Source: Alkalihalobacillus pseudalcaliphilus (GTDB taxonomy: Bacteria > Bacillota > Bacilli > Bacillales > Bacillaceae_D). Taken from it: a DNA stretch of 64,000 nt. The translations under genes and the position numbers were made by a program. The notes beneath the pieces were generated by a model. The model was not told where the DNA came from. It saw nothing but the letters and a program-made list of their open reading frames with translations, and did no database searches. This document shows, in pieces, positions 26,671 through 35,814 of the stretch; position 1 is the stretch's first letter; each line of letters begins with the position of its first letter. The DNA lies in assembly GCF_028610675.1 (NCBI RefSeq), contig NZ_JAQQWS010000012.1:1-64000 (forward strand). Reading direction: 5' to 3'.

Positions 26671-27402
26671 TTATATTTTTTCTGCGTTCACGGATTTAAC
26701 ATGCTTGATGTTTTTGGTAATGTAATAAATCTCTGTGATATACATTTTGCTTGGAACAGAAATTTTTAAATCAATAAGTTGGTTGCCGTCCTCTAAATCT
26801 TTCACCTTTACAGAGCGAATTTTTATATCCTTCTTTTTACGTTTCTTCTTTTTCGATTCTGAAGCTTTTGCTTGTTGCTTTCCTTTATGCTCGATTGCTT
26901 CTAGAAGCTCTGTCATATTTAAGTTAGGTTCCATCACAACCTTTAGTGCAATATCATCTTGATTTAATGTCCGAGGGCCAATTAATTTAAGTAGTGTAGG
27001 TATGATGTTTACGGAGACTAAAATGAGTAAAACCGCATAAAAAGATTCTAAATAGAAGCCTGCTCCAATAGCAATACCTAATCCAGAGGCAGCCCAAATC
27101 ATGGCTGCTGTTGTTAGACCAGAAATTACGTCATTATTTCGACGTAAGATGACGCCTGCACCAAGGAAACCAACCCCACTAACAATTTGAGCGGCAAGAC
27201 GCATTGGGTCCATGTTTGTTGTCATACCTTCTGTTGAATATTTAAAAAATGATTCAACGGAAACGATCGTGACAAGACAGCTAGCCACACAAATAACCAT
27301 ACTTGTTTTGAGTCCAAGTGGTTTATGTTTAATTTGCCGGTCAATACCGATTACGAGCCCGAGTAATAATGAGAGGCTTATTTTGATGATAAATTCTTCC
27401 AT
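26671..27402 (-). CDS. MgtC/SapB family membrane protein
   Basis: A 243-aa protein. Residues 1-130 form the four-to-five-span MgtC domain with the conserved GIDRQIKHKPLGLKTS loop, RLAAQIVSGVGFLGAGVILRR and GLTTAAMIWAASGLGIAIGAG. The C-terminal cytoplasmic part is ACT-like after a very basic linker (ASESKKKKRKKKDIKIRS). MgtC proteins are linked to growth at low magnesium and, in pathogens, to control of ATP synthase; here the role is unknown. The start follows AAGGGGTG. Confidence 0.9.
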   Translation of the reverse strand: MEEFIIKISLSLLLGLVIGIDRQIKHKPLGLKTSMVICVASCLVTIVSVESFFKYSTEGMTTNMDPMRLAAQIVSGVGFLGAGVILRRNNDVISGLTTAAMIWAASGLGIAIGAGFYLESFYAVLLILVSVNIIPTLLKLIGPRTLNQDDIALKVVMEPNLNMTELLEAIEHKGKQQAKASESKKKKRKKKDIKIRSVKVKDLEDGNQLIDLKISVPSKMYITEIYYITKNIKHVKSVNAEKI

Positions 27403-27597
27403 TATGATGAACACCCCTTCTAGCAACTTCATTTATATTATTTAATTATCCACGATGGGTTGATATACCTGCTTTTACCCTTATTTCGTTTACTATATGC
27501 AAGAATGGCCATTAATTATGTACGTTTAGGCGTGAAGTAGGGTAAGGGCAAGGGAGTAGTGTTGTGATGAATATTTTAATTCTTTTTAAAAAAACAC

Positions 27598-27626
27598 TTG
27601 CATTCTTTTTTTGGAGATGGTAAGAT
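27598..27626 (+). promoter_or_regulatory. Promoter of the orphan 5S-tRNA unit
   Basis: TTGCAT (27598-27603) and TAAGAT (27621-27626) are separated by exactly 17 bp. The 5S gene begins about 20 bp downstream, and T-rich sequence lies upstream. This suggests the 5S gene is transcribed without 16S and 23S genes. Confidence 0.6.
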
Positions 27627-27646
27627 ATATCTTGTGTCAGAGAGAG

Positions 27647-27763
27647 TCTGGTGGCGATAGCGAAGAGGTCACACCCGTTTCCATGCCGAACACGGCCGTT
27701 AAGCTCTTTTGCGCCGATGGTAGTTGGGGGCTTCCCCCTGTGAGAGTAGGACGTTGCCAGGCT
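27647..27763 (+). rRNA. rrf: 5S ribosomal RNA (not preceded by 16S/23S)
   Basis: The 117-nt gene matches the copy at 82 except for a few bases and is closer to the Bacillus consensus (CGATGG and GTGAGAGTAGGACG). Upstream there is no 23S sequence: the mgtC-like gene starts only about 245 bp away on the other strand. Initiator tRNA follows, as in the B. subtilis unit next to thiL. Confidence 0.93.
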
Positions 27764-27813
27764 ATCTGATGTATAATGAAAATAACAACTGGACATACTA
27801 GTTGAGTATTAAT

Positions 27814-28113
<300 letters not shown>

Positions 28114-28120
28114 TACCATA

Positions 28121-28148
28121 AAATCGAAACAGACTGTTGTTTCGATTT
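28121..28148 (+). terminator. Terminator of the 5S-tRNA unit
   Basis: AAATCGAAACA (28121-28131) pairs with TGTTTCGATTT (28138-28148) around a 6-nt loop, followed by a T run. It lies 7 bp after the tRNA. Confidence 0.9.
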
Positions 28149-28426
28149 TTTTCTGTTTACATTTATAATAAGAAGGTCAAAACTAGAAATACATTCACTA
28201 ATAGAGTATGAACAATCCACATAGAAGTGGAAAAAGAACGGAAGTGACCACCAAAGGAATAAAACGGTTCCCATTTAAGGCTGAGCAATGAAAACGTGTC
28301 TAAGGATCTTGTGGTAAAGGATTGTGTGGTGTGGAAAAAGTTTAAAACTAACAAGGAGTGCGAGTGCACAAGGTAAGCTGCCTTATATACAATTATTATG
28401 GAATTCCTTAGGAGGAAGAGGCTATC

Positions 28427-29422
28427 ATGAAGGATGAGTTTGCTTTTATTGACAGTGTGACGCCGAGTCGGACGTATCAGGCGGGCCTGGTTCAAGGGAT
28501 AGGTGATGATGCAGCCCTATTCAAAACGACTACGGGATTCGAACAGGTCATTTGTGTCGATACGATGGTTGAAGGGGTTCATTTTCGAAAGGATACATTA
28601 ACGCCTTATCAAATTGGGCGAAAAAGTTTGGCGATTAATATGAGTGACCTTGCTGCGATGGGGGCGATTCCCCGTTATTATCTCGTTTCCATTGGGATTC
28701 CCTCTCATTGGGACGAGCATGCTGTACAGGAGATATATTGCGGTATGGGTGAATTAGCAGAGCGATATCAAATCGATTTAATTGGTGGTGATACTGTTTC
28801 GACAAATGACAGCCTCGTCATTACCATAACCGTCACAGGTGAAGTAGAAAAAGGTCGTCATTTATTAAGAAGCCAGGCTAAGCCTGGTGATGTGGTTTTT
28901 ATTACTGGTGAAGTAGGTTTATCTGCTGCAGGTTTTGAGCTTATTTCTCAAAAGGGGATCGGTGCAGAATTTTCCGCGAATGAAGAGAAGCTAGCGGTGA
29001 AAGCTCATCAAGAGCCCGACGCACAAGTGGAAGCTGGAAGACTACTGGCACAAAGTGGCTTTCGTGTGGCCCTCAATGATGTTAGTGATGGTGTTGCGAG
29101 TGAGGCGAATGAAATTGCCACAGCGAGTCGAGTTAAAATAGAGTTAGATGTTCAAAAGCTTCCGGTTGATAGTCTTACAAAAATCAATACGCTAGAACAG
29201 GCACATCAATGGGCGCTTTTTGGTGGGGAAGATTTTCAATTATTAGGTGCAATGGACAAACAAGATTTTCAACTGATTGCCACACAATTTAAGCAGGCTC
29301 TCATTCCTCTTACAGTGATTGGTGAAGTCCATGAAGGTGAAACCGGTGTTTGGCTTAAAGAAGGAAAATCAATCGTTGAGCTTGAAAGAAAAGGCTATAA
29401 CCACTTTGATAAAGATAAATAG
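28427..29422 (+). CDS. thiL: Thiamine-monophosphate kinase
   Basis: A 331-aa kinase that converts thiamine monophosphate into thiamine diphosphate. The PurM-like fold is marked by GIGDDAALF (about residues 24-32), VDTMVEGVHF, the INMSDLAAMGA and LIGGDT motifs, and DVSDGV later. AGGAGGAAGAGG-like sequence precedes the start. It begins the conserved Bacillus cluster thiL-tsaE-tsaB-rimI-tsaD. No TPP riboswitch is visible upstream. Confidence 0.96.
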   Translation: MKDEFAFIDSVTPSRTYQAGLVQGIGDDAALFKTTTGFEQVICVDTMVEGVHFRKDTLTPYQIGRKSLAINMSDLAAMGAIPRYYLVSIGIPSHWDEHAVQEIYCGMGELAERYQIDLIGGDTVSTNDSLVITITVTGEVEKGRHLLRSQAKPGDVVFITGEVGLSAAGFELISQKGIGAEFSANEEKLAVKAHQEPDAQVEAGRLLAQSGFRVALNDVSDGVASEANEIATASRVKIELDVQKLPVDSLTKINTLEQAHQWALFGGEDFQLLGAMDKQDFQLIATQFKQALIPLTVIGEVHEGETGVWLKEGKSIVELERKGYNHFDKDK

Positions 29423-29425
29423 GTG

Positions 29426-29887
29426 ATGAAATTGAAAAAATGGATAATAACCACGAGCTCGCCAGAGGAAACGATGGCTTTTGCTAAACAGCTAGGGTTG
29501 CTTTTAAATGGTGGTGAAGTTATTACGCTTGAAGGGGATTTAGGTGCGGGAAAAACGCATTTTACAAAAGGACTAGCGGAAGGCCTGGATGTAAAGAGAG
29601 TGGTCAATAGCCCGACGTTTACGATTATTAAAGAATATAAAGGACGGAAACCACTTTATCATATGGACGTCTACCGTCTTGAGAATAGTGAAGAAGATAT
29701 CGGTTTAGAAGAATATTTTGAGAGTGACGGTGTATCTGTTGTCGAATGGGCGAGCCGAATTGAGGAACAACTTCCATCGGAGCGTTTAGAGATTCGTATC
29801 TATCGTCAAGGTGACACGGAAAGAGAGATACATTTACAGCCGATTGGAATGAGATATGAAGCTGTATGTAAGGAGATTGGTTTATGA
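29426..29887 (+). CDS. tsaE: tRNA t6A biosynthesis ATPase TsaE
   Basis: A 153-aa P-loop protein needed for threonylcarbamoylation of A37 in ANN-decoding tRNAs. Walker A is GDLGAGKTH (about residues 37-45), followed by SPTFTIIKEYKGRKPLYHMDVYRLE, typical of the family. It partners TsaB and TsaD encoded just downstream. AGGTG directly abuts the ATG, so a TTG six bases later (29432) with better spacing is an equally possible start. It overlaps tsaB by 4 bp. Confidence 0.95.
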   Translation: MKLKKWIITTSSPEETMAFAKQLGLLLNGGEVITLEGDLGAGKTHFTKGLAEGLDVKRVVNSPTFTIIKEYKGRKPLYHMDVYRLENSEEDIGLEEYFESDGVSVVEWASRIEEQLPSERLEIRIYRQGDTEREIHLQPIGMRYEAVCKEIGL

Positions 29888-30597
29888 GTAAGGTATTAGC
29901 AATAGATACGTCTTCATTTGTTTTAGGCGTGGCAGTCACAGATGGCGAGCAAGTCGCGGGCGAGCTCATTACAAATAATAAGAAGAATCATGCATTACGT
30001 TTGATGCCAGCTGTTTCAAAACTAATGGAAGAATTAAAAATAGAAGCGAAACAATTAGATAAAATTGTCGTAGCAAATGGTCCCGGTTCTTATACAGGAG
30101 TACGGATTGGTGTTACAACGGCGAAAACGCTGGCTTGGTCATTGGGTATTCCACTTGTGATGGTGTCTAGTTTAGAAGTGAGTGCTCAGATTGGCAGATA
30201 CACAACTCATTCGATTATCCCGATTATTGATGCTCGAAGAGGGCAAGTCTACACAGGATTATATCGGTCAGAAGGTGATGAAGTGATTCAAGCTGAAGCA
30301 GATCAGTTAATCTTGCTAGAGGATTGGCTTCAACAGCTTAGCGAAAGAACAGGGAGTTTCTTATTTGTCGGACAAGATGTCATGCTCCACCAAACGGTGA
30401 TCAAAGAGGTGCTTGGTGAGCGAGCGTTATTTGCTCCAAAAAGTATGGCATTACCAAGGCCGTCTGAATTAGCATTGCTGGGGCAAAAGAGAGAAGCGGT
30501 GGAATCTTTACATGCAGCAACACCACAGTATTTACAGCTTGCTGAAGCTGAGGCGAAATGGAAAGCTGCTCAGAAAGAAAGTGAATGGGGACGATGA
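29884..30597 (+). CDS. tsaB: tRNA t6A biosynthesis scaffold protein TsaB
   Basis: A 237-aa protein of the ASKHA fold that lacks catalysis and bridges TsaD and TsaE. Markers are VLAIDTSSFVLGVAV at the N-terminus, VANGPGSYTGVRIGVTTAKTLAW (about residues 60-82) and IIDARRGQVY. Its ATG overlaps the tsaE stop, and its 3' end overlaps rimI by 13 bp, so the cluster is tightly coupled. Confidence 0.96.
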   Translation: MSKVLAIDTSSFVLGVAVTDGEQVAGELITNNKKNHALRLMPAVSKLMEELKIEAKQLDKIVVANGPGSYTGVRIGVTTAKTLAWSLGIPLVMVSSLEVSAQIGRYTTHSIIPIIDARRGQVYTGLYRSEGDEVIQAEADQLILLEDWLQQLSERTGSFLFVGQDVMLHQTVIKEVLGERALFAPKSMALPRPSELALLGQKREAVESLHAATPQYLQLAEAEAKWKAAQKESEWGR

Positions 30598-31052
30598 TTG
30601 AATCTAGTAAAACCGAAGCACGGTTTATGACTGTAGAAGACCTTGATCAAGTGATGATTGTTGAAAGGGATGCTTTTACAATTCCATGGAGACGTGAATT
30701 GTTTGAACAAGAGCTTGAAGTTAATAAATTTGCTCATTATCTCGTTTATGAAAAAGATGGACAAATTGTTGGTTATTGTGGTCTTTGGATTATTACAGAT
30801 GAAGCTCAGGTGACAAATATTGCGGTTCATTCAGAGTATCGAGGTAATGGTTATGGTGAAGAATTGTTAAGTTATGCGATGAGTTTCGCTAAATTAATGG
30901 GAACCAAACGCTTATCCTTAGAAGTGAGAGTGAGTAATCATGTCGCTCAGTCACTGTATCAAAAGTTAGGATTTGAACCTGGTGGGATTCGAAAAAACTA
31001 TTATGCAGACAATCAAGAGGATGCATTAGTAATGTGGGTGAATGTATCATGA
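30585..31052 (+). CDS. rimI: Ribosomal-protein-alanine N-acetyltransferase RimI
   Basis: A 155-aa GNAT enzyme that in model species acetylates the N-terminal alanine of ribosomal protein S18. The acetyl-CoA loop is EYRGNGYGEELLSYAM, and the C-terminal LYQKLGFEPGGIRKNYYADNQEDALVMW is typical of RimI. The start may also be the ATG at 30594. It overlaps tsaB and tsaD at its ends. Confidence 0.93.
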   Translation: MGTMIESSKTEARFMTVEDLDQVMIVERDAFTIPWRRELFEQELEVNKFAHYLVYEKDGQIVGYCGLWIITDEAQVTNIAVHSEYRGNGYGEELLSYAMSFAKLMGTKRLSLEVRVSNHVAQSLYQKLGFEPGGIRKNYYADNQEDALVMWVNVS

Positions 31053-32065
31053 GTGAACGTAATTTAATTTTGGCAATAGAAACTAGCTGTGATGAGACTT
31101 CTGCAGCAGTAATTGAAAACGGAACAACGATTTTAAGTAATGTGGTCGCCTCGCAAATTGAAAGTCATAAGCGATTTGGTGGCGTGGTACCTGAAGTGGC
31201 TTCGAGGCATCATGTTGAACAAATTACGTTAATCATTGAGGCAGCTATGCTTGATGCGACTGTCTCCTTTGAAGAATTATCAGCGGTTGCTGTTACTGAG
31301 GGTCCGGGATTGGTTGGAGCTTTACTAGTTGGTGTTCATGCGGCGAAAGCGATTGCCTTTGCTCATAGTTTGCCACTTATTGGCGTTCATCATATTGCCG
31401 GTCATATTTATGCCAATCAATTAATAAAGCCATTGCAATATCCGTTAATGTCTTTAGTTGTGTCGGGTGGTCATACGGAGCTTGTGTATATGGAAGCTGA
31501 AGGTGAGTTTCAAATCATTGGCGAAACACGTGATGATGCTGTAGGTGAGGCCTACGATAAAGTCGCCCGTACATTAGGGTTACCATACCCTGGCGGACCG
31601 CATATTGACAAACTCGCGATGAACGCAGTAGAAAGCGTGGACTTACCGCGTGCATGGTTAGAAGCCGATTCCTTTGATTTTAGCTTTAGTGGATTGAAGT
31701 CAGCAGTTATTAACAAGGTCCATAATGAGAAGCAAAAAGGAAGAGAAATCGATCCAGCTCATCTAGCACGAGGCTTTCAAGAAAGCGTTATTGATGTACT
31801 TGTAACTAAAACATTAAGAGCTATTGAAAAGTTTCCTTCTAAGCAGTTGCTGCTAGCGGGTGGAGTAGCCGCTAACAAAGGGTTACGGCAAAGATTAGAG
31901 CAGGAATTTAAGCAATCAAAAACAGAGCTTATTATCCCACCATTATCATTATGCACCGACAATGCTGCGATGATTGGAGCGGCTGCAAGTATCAAATTAA
32001 AACAACAGTCCTTTAGTAATTATGCGCTAAATGGCAATCCAGGGCTTGATTTAGAACAGTCATAA
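31049..32065 (+). CDS. tsaD: tRNA t6A transferase TsaD (Gcp)
   Basis: A 338-aa catalytic subunit that transfers threonylcarbamoyl from its AMP adduct to tRNA A37. The N-terminus LAIETSCDETSAAV and the metal-binding pair His115/His119 in HHIAGH are present, as are VSGGHTELVYM and LAGGVAANKGLRQRL. The ATG at 31049 overlaps the rimI stop (ATGA); a GTG at 31034 is less likely. It ends the five-gene operon. Confidence 0.96.
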   Translation: MSERNLILAIETSCDETSAAVIENGTTILSNVVASQIESHKRFGGVVPEVASRHHVEQITLIIEAAMLDATVSFEELSAVAVTEGPGLVGALLVGVHAAKAIAFAHSLPLIGVHHIAGHIYANQLIKPLQYPLMSLVVSGGHTELVYMEAEGEFQIIGETRDDAVGEAYDKVARTLGLPYPGGPHIDKLAMNAVESVDLPRAWLEADSFDFSFSGLKSAVINKVHNEKQKGREIDPAHLARGFQESVIDVLVTKTLRAIEKFPSKQLLLAGGVAANKGLRQRLEQEFKQSKTELIIPPLSLCTDNAAMIGAAASIKLKQQSFSNYALNGNPGLDLEQS

Positions 32066-32068
32066 GAA

Positions 32069-32098
32069 AAGAAGCACGGGTATCCGGGCTTCTTTTTT
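32069..32098 (+). terminator. Terminator of the thiL-tsaD operon
   Basis: AAGAAGCACGGG pairs with CCGGGCTTCTT (stem 32069-32080 with 32084-32094) and a T run follows. It lies 4 bp after the tsaD stop, just short of the convergent DUF1801 gene. Confidence 0.9.
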
Positions 32099-32101
32099 AC
32101 G

Positions 32102-32479
32102 TTATGCTCTCCAAAAAGTTGTACAATCAGCTTTATCCATGACATTAAATTCAATCATTTTCTCGAGTAAGGCATAATCGATTGGTTGACTCCACTTAAG
32201 ACGGACCAAACCTTTTGTATATGAGTGCCCAGCTGCCTCGATATCTTCAGCGACATGATTCATGCCAGCTTCCTCAGGAGCAACAGCTAGATGCTGCTTG
32301 GCGACGCTAAAACCGATAATATAAGTCCCATGATCCGTAAACATTGGTTGATTCCACTTCACAACCGGCTCAAGATAAGGATACTTTTCGGCAATCCAAT
32401 GGAAGACCTCTTCCAACGTGCTGCGATGCTTTGAATTTGAAATGGCTTCAAGAAACTCTGTAAAAACATGAGTGTCCAT
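32102..32479 (-). CDS. DUF1801 protein (YdhG/Fra-like iron chaperone family)
   Basis: A 125-aa soluble protein. WIAEKYPYLEPVVKWNQPMFTDHGTYIIGFSVAKQHLAVAPE is the typical DUF1801 core, ending in IEFNVMDKADCTTFWR. The B. subtilis relative YdhG (Fra) is described as a frataxin-like iron chaperone; whether this copy has that role is inference. AAAGGAGG precedes the ATG. Confidence 0.85.
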   Translation of the reverse strand: MDTHVFTEFLEAISNSKHRSTLEEVFHWIAEKYPYLEPVVKWNQPMFTDHGTYIIGFSVAKQHLAVAPEEAGMNHVAEDIEAAGHSYTKGLVRLKWSQPIDYALLEKMIEFNVMDKADCTTFWRA

Positions 32480-32689
32480 GCATGTCCTCCTTTAACAACA
32501 AGTTTTAACCTCATTATAGCAAAACAAAACCCCTATCAACAAAATGGTCATGCCCGATCAGTATGATTTTGACTTTTGGTTATAGTATGGAATGCCATTA
32601 TATTTTACAGTATATTTTCCCCGTTATTTAAAATTTTTTTGTTTCATTTATTCCTAGGGGGCTTATTTTCTTTTCTGTTTCTCCATATA

Positions 32690-33012
32690 AAACCCATGGC
32701 GGAGTTCCATTCACTCCGCCACCAACAAACATAAAAGTGGTTTTTGGCACTTTGACTGTTGGAACTTCATTCAATTAGTTTTTTTTCCATTTCATTTTAA
32801 ATGAATGGTGTTAGATTGTGTTGTGCACTTGAGAATGAGCAGAAACCTAGCGGACGAAAACATGCGGAGGCTCCCGTGGGACGTAGTGGCAGAGCTGAGA
32901 TCCAGCGGCGTAGCCGATTAGCTCAGTGCCACGTGATTATCTCGAAGCATGATTTTCGTTAGCGGCGAGTAGAACTCCGCATATCGCCCATAAGTAACTT
33001 TCATATAAAATA
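32690..33012 (+). repeat. MITE-like dispersed repeat, full-length copy
   Basis: It begins with GCGGAGTTCCATTCACTCCGCC and CCAACAAACATAAAAGTGG, continues with CTTCATTCAATTAG and AATGAATGGTGTTAG, then the GC-rich core (CTAGCGGACGAAAACATGCG, GATCCAGCGGCGTAGCC, ATGATTTTCG) and closes with AACTTTCATATAAAA. It is closely similar to the copy at 56433. It makes up the first part of the 1-kb gap between the DUF1801 gene and the 33521 gene. Confidence 0.8.
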
Positions 33013-33333
33013 AAATATGCCAAACGAAATAGTATGAATGGAAATGCGTTAATAATATTCTTGAAGTTCATGGCTTAACGATACAATACTTTCTATTTTC
33101 ACTTTATTAGTTAATTATATTGTTTGGGGTAGTGCATAAAAAAGGACATTAAAGTCTTTTTTTATGATTTAAAGTTAGCTTGAGGTGATCTTGGTAGTAA
33201 GTTAAAAGATACGTGTTGTTTAATAAATATTCTCTGCCCTTCATACATAAATCACCAAACATTGCACATACTAGTGAAAAAAGTCCCGGTGAAAATCTCT
33301 ATCAGAATGTGTAAAACTGACTGTTAACAAGTC

Positions 33334-33493
33334 TGTGGATAATGTGGATAAAAGATAAAAATGCCGTTTTTATCAGTAAAATTCTGTGGTTAACTTTTTG
33401 TGTGGATAAATAGGTAGTTTTTGTGGACATGATAATAAAACCTTTATAAAACAAGGTTAAGGTTGTGTATAAAACTGTGGATAGTGTGGATAT
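33334..33493 (+). promoter_or_regulatory. DnaA-box cluster
   Basis: Exact matches to the DnaA-box (TGTGNATAA on this strand) lie at 33334-33342, 33343-33351, 33401-33409 and 33464-33472. One-mismatch copies lie at 33385-33393, 33476-33484 and 33485-33493. Two pairs are immediately adjacent 9-mers, and all point the same way. There is no dnaA or dnaN gene here, so this is not the origin itself. A site of this kind between gcp (tsaD) and ydiF is, as I recall, one of the non-origin DnaA-binding clusters of B. subtilis. Confidence 0.85.
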
Positions 33494-33520
33494 GTCAGAA
33501 AATATAGAAAGGTAGAACGT

Positions 33521-35734
33521 ATGTTTTCAAGAAATGTGTATATCTGTGTCATGATGTTCGTCATCTTGTCACTCTTATGTGGAAATGTAACTTTTGCACA
33601 AGAATTTGAAACAAACCACCAGACAATAGTCCTAGTTCCTCACTTTTCATTTGAAGACATTGAGGCTTTACTTGAAAAGGATCAGGAGCCTTTTTTATGG
33701 GAAAAAGCATCTATAGGTGCGATGAATGTACGGCCGGATGGTCCTTATCAATACTTACATAACACGGTCACGATGGCTGTCGGAGATAAAGCAAGAGGTG
33801 TGGACCAATGGAATGCCTATGAACAGAACGAACAAATCGCTGAACAATCCATCCAACAGCATCAACAGCAAACGCTATCTCGTGAGAATCGTCATCCTAT
33901 TACTCGCCCGGATATTTATCATCCTTATTTCTTTTCCCTAAAGCAGACCAATCTAAACACGTCTTATCGTGGACAAATAGGTAAGTTAGGGGAGTGGCTA
34001 AAGGAAGCAAACGTTGATCACTTTGTATATGGACATAGTGATACAGAGCAGCAGGTCCGTTATGCCTCATTGTTTATAATCGATGAAAAAGCGACGGGAC
34101 AAGGGGCTTTAAAAGAGGCCGTTCAGACGAATTCAGAGCGTCCGTATCGTTATCAAATGGACCAAGATTTTATCATAGAGCATATGACCAATCGGCAAAT
34201 CGACAATGTACGGACTTACTCAGTAATAGAATGGGGAGATTTTTACCGTCTTGATATGATGAAGGACGTCATTGAACCGAATTATTATTTGGAGCTAAAG
34301 GAAACTTTGAGAAAAGAATTAACACAGTTTTTGCTACGGTTAAAAGATGAACAAAATCAGGAAATCTGGTTACTGACACCGATGATGGACCAAACATCTT
34401 ACCAGCAAAAAAAGTGGCTAACACCTATTCTTAATTGGGGTTCCGATGAGGCAGGCTTCTTTACCTCTGCAACAACGAGACAGAGCTATATTGTCAGTAG
34501 CATCGATTTGTTACCGACATGGGTAGATCGACTTTCCCTTCCACATGGTGATACGATGCTAACAGGAAAAGCCTTAACCATTGAACATTCAAATCGCCTC
34601 TCGCATGAAAGGATGTTTCGAGATTTAGATCACATTACACATATATTTAAAAGTCGTTCCCATGTATTGACGATTTTTATTCTTAGCTTAGTTGGTTTAT
34701 TAGGGCTGGCGGGTATTGTGTTTGTTTGGTTGAGAAATAATCAATACGCTCTCATCGGTGTCAAGGTCACATTCCTAGCCGCATGGAGTTCTCTGTTATA
34801 TTTCTTATTGCTAGCACCTTTAAGTGAATATATGTCGGTTATTCTTTTTTTATTGACGTTAATGAGTTTATCTATTCTAACTGGATTCGTGATTTACAGG
34901 TTATGTAGACAGCCTATTTCCGTAGTAGCAGGTATTGTATTTGCCGCTATAACTGTCGACCAATTATTTGGGGGACCACTCATTCAACGTTCTTATTTAG
35001 GGTTTGATCCTATTATCGGGGCACGGTTTTATGGGATTGGAAATGAGTTTGGAGGTGTATATATTATTGCTGTAATGGCGATGCTTATGCCATTCTTCAC
35101 GAATAAAAAACGAGATTTACTCATCGTTTTCTCCATTTTAGCAAGTACTCTATTTATCCTTGCTGCACAGATATATGGAACAAATGCAGGTGGAACATTG
35201 TCTGCTGCAATCGCCTATGTGGTCTTGTTGCTGAAAATGTATCGCAATAATATACATGCAAAAAAACTTTGGATCGCCGGTTTTTTCGCTTTAATTGGAG
35301 CGGTTGCTTTCCTTTTTATCATGCAGTTAATTGGAATGAAAAGTCATATTGGCTTAGCCTTTGAAAGACTATTAAGCGGTGATTTCGTGTATATCCAAGA
35401 TATGATTATTCGTAAATTAACGATGAACTATAAAATTCTACGGCATTCAAATTGGACCTTATTATTTGCATCAAGTTATGTCGTCGTTGCTATTTTGATT
35501 TGGTTTACACGTAACCAATTGGTTGATGAAAGGAAACGATTATTTTTACAAGCAGGTGTTGTTGCATCGGTTGCTTTACTCTTCCTTAATGATTCAGGCG
35601 TTGTTGCCGCTGCAACCTCTATGTTTTGTGTCGTATCCTCTTATTGTTATTGGGTGATCGAGATGTTTTGGGGCAAGCATTCACGAAAGGGTGGGCATTC
35701 AATTTCGGGAAAGTTGGATGAAACGAGTTACTAA
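33521..35734 (+). CDS. Polytopic membrane protein with large extracellular N-terminal domain, unknown function
   Basis: A 737-aa protein. It has a signal peptide (VYICVMMFVILSLLCGNVTF), an extracellular domain of about 350 residues, and from about residue 385 roughly ten membrane segments. The extracellular part has the feel of an alkaline-phosphatase-like domain (IVLVPHFSFEDIEALL near its start, SSIDLLPTWVDRLSLP near its end), though metal ligands are not obvious. The membrane part holds the motif GARFYGIGNEFGG. It is transcribed from a region packed with DnaA boxes, so DnaA may influence it. Confidence 0.75.
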   Translation: MFSRNVYICVMMFVILSLLCGNVTFAQEFETNHQTIVLVPHFSFEDIEALLEKDQEPFLWEKASIGAMNVRPDGPYQYLHNTVTMAVGDKARGVDQWNAYEQNEQIAEQSIQQHQQQTLSRENRHPITRPDIYHPYFFSLKQTNLNTSYRGQIGKLGEWLKEANVDHFVYGHSDTEQQVRYASLFIIDEKATGQGALKEAVQTNSERPYRYQMDQDFIIEHMTNRQIDNVRTYSVIEWGDFYRLDMMKDVIEPNYYLELKETLRKELTQFLLRLKDEQNQEIWLLTPMMDQTSYQQKKWLTPILNWGSDEAGFFTSATTRQSYIVSSIDLLPTWVDRLSLPHGDTMLTGKALTIEHSNRLSHERMFRDLDHITHIFKSRSHVLTIFILSLVGLLGLAGIVFVWLRNNQYALIGVKVTFLAAWSSLLYFLLLAPLSEYMSVILFLLTLMSLSILTGFVIYRLCRQPISVVAGIVFAAITVDQLFGGPLIQRSYLGFDPIIGARFYGIGNEFGGVYIIAVMAMLMPFFTNKKRDLLIVFSILASTLFILAAQIYGTNAGGTLSAAIAYVVLLLKMYRNNIHAKKLWIAGFFALIGAVAFLFIMQLIGMKSHIGLAFERLLSGDFVYIQDMIIRKLTMNYKILRHSNWTLLFASSYVVVAILIWFTRNQLVDERKRLFLQAGVVASVALLFLNDSGVVAAATSMFCVVSSYCYWVIEMFWGKHSRKGGHSISGKLDETSY

Positions 35735-35755
35735 ATGTGCACATATTCCATATGA

Positions 35756-35804
35756 AAAAGACTTCATAAGAGGCCATTCATTCCTCTATGAAGTCTTATT
35801 ATCG
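35756..35804. terminator. Bidirectional terminator between convergent genes
   Basis: AAGACTTCATA followed by GAGG (from 35758) pairs with CCTCTATGAAGTCTT (35783-35797), flanked by A and T runs. It serves the 33521 gene and, in reverse, ydiF. Confidence 0.85.
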
Positions 35805-35814
35805 TGTTAGGTAG

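Noticed and set aside
33334..33493. Chromosomal replication origin
   Set aside because: DnaA boxes are present, but there is no dnaA, dnaN or clear AT-rich unwinding element, and the gene context is the tsaD-ydiF interval.
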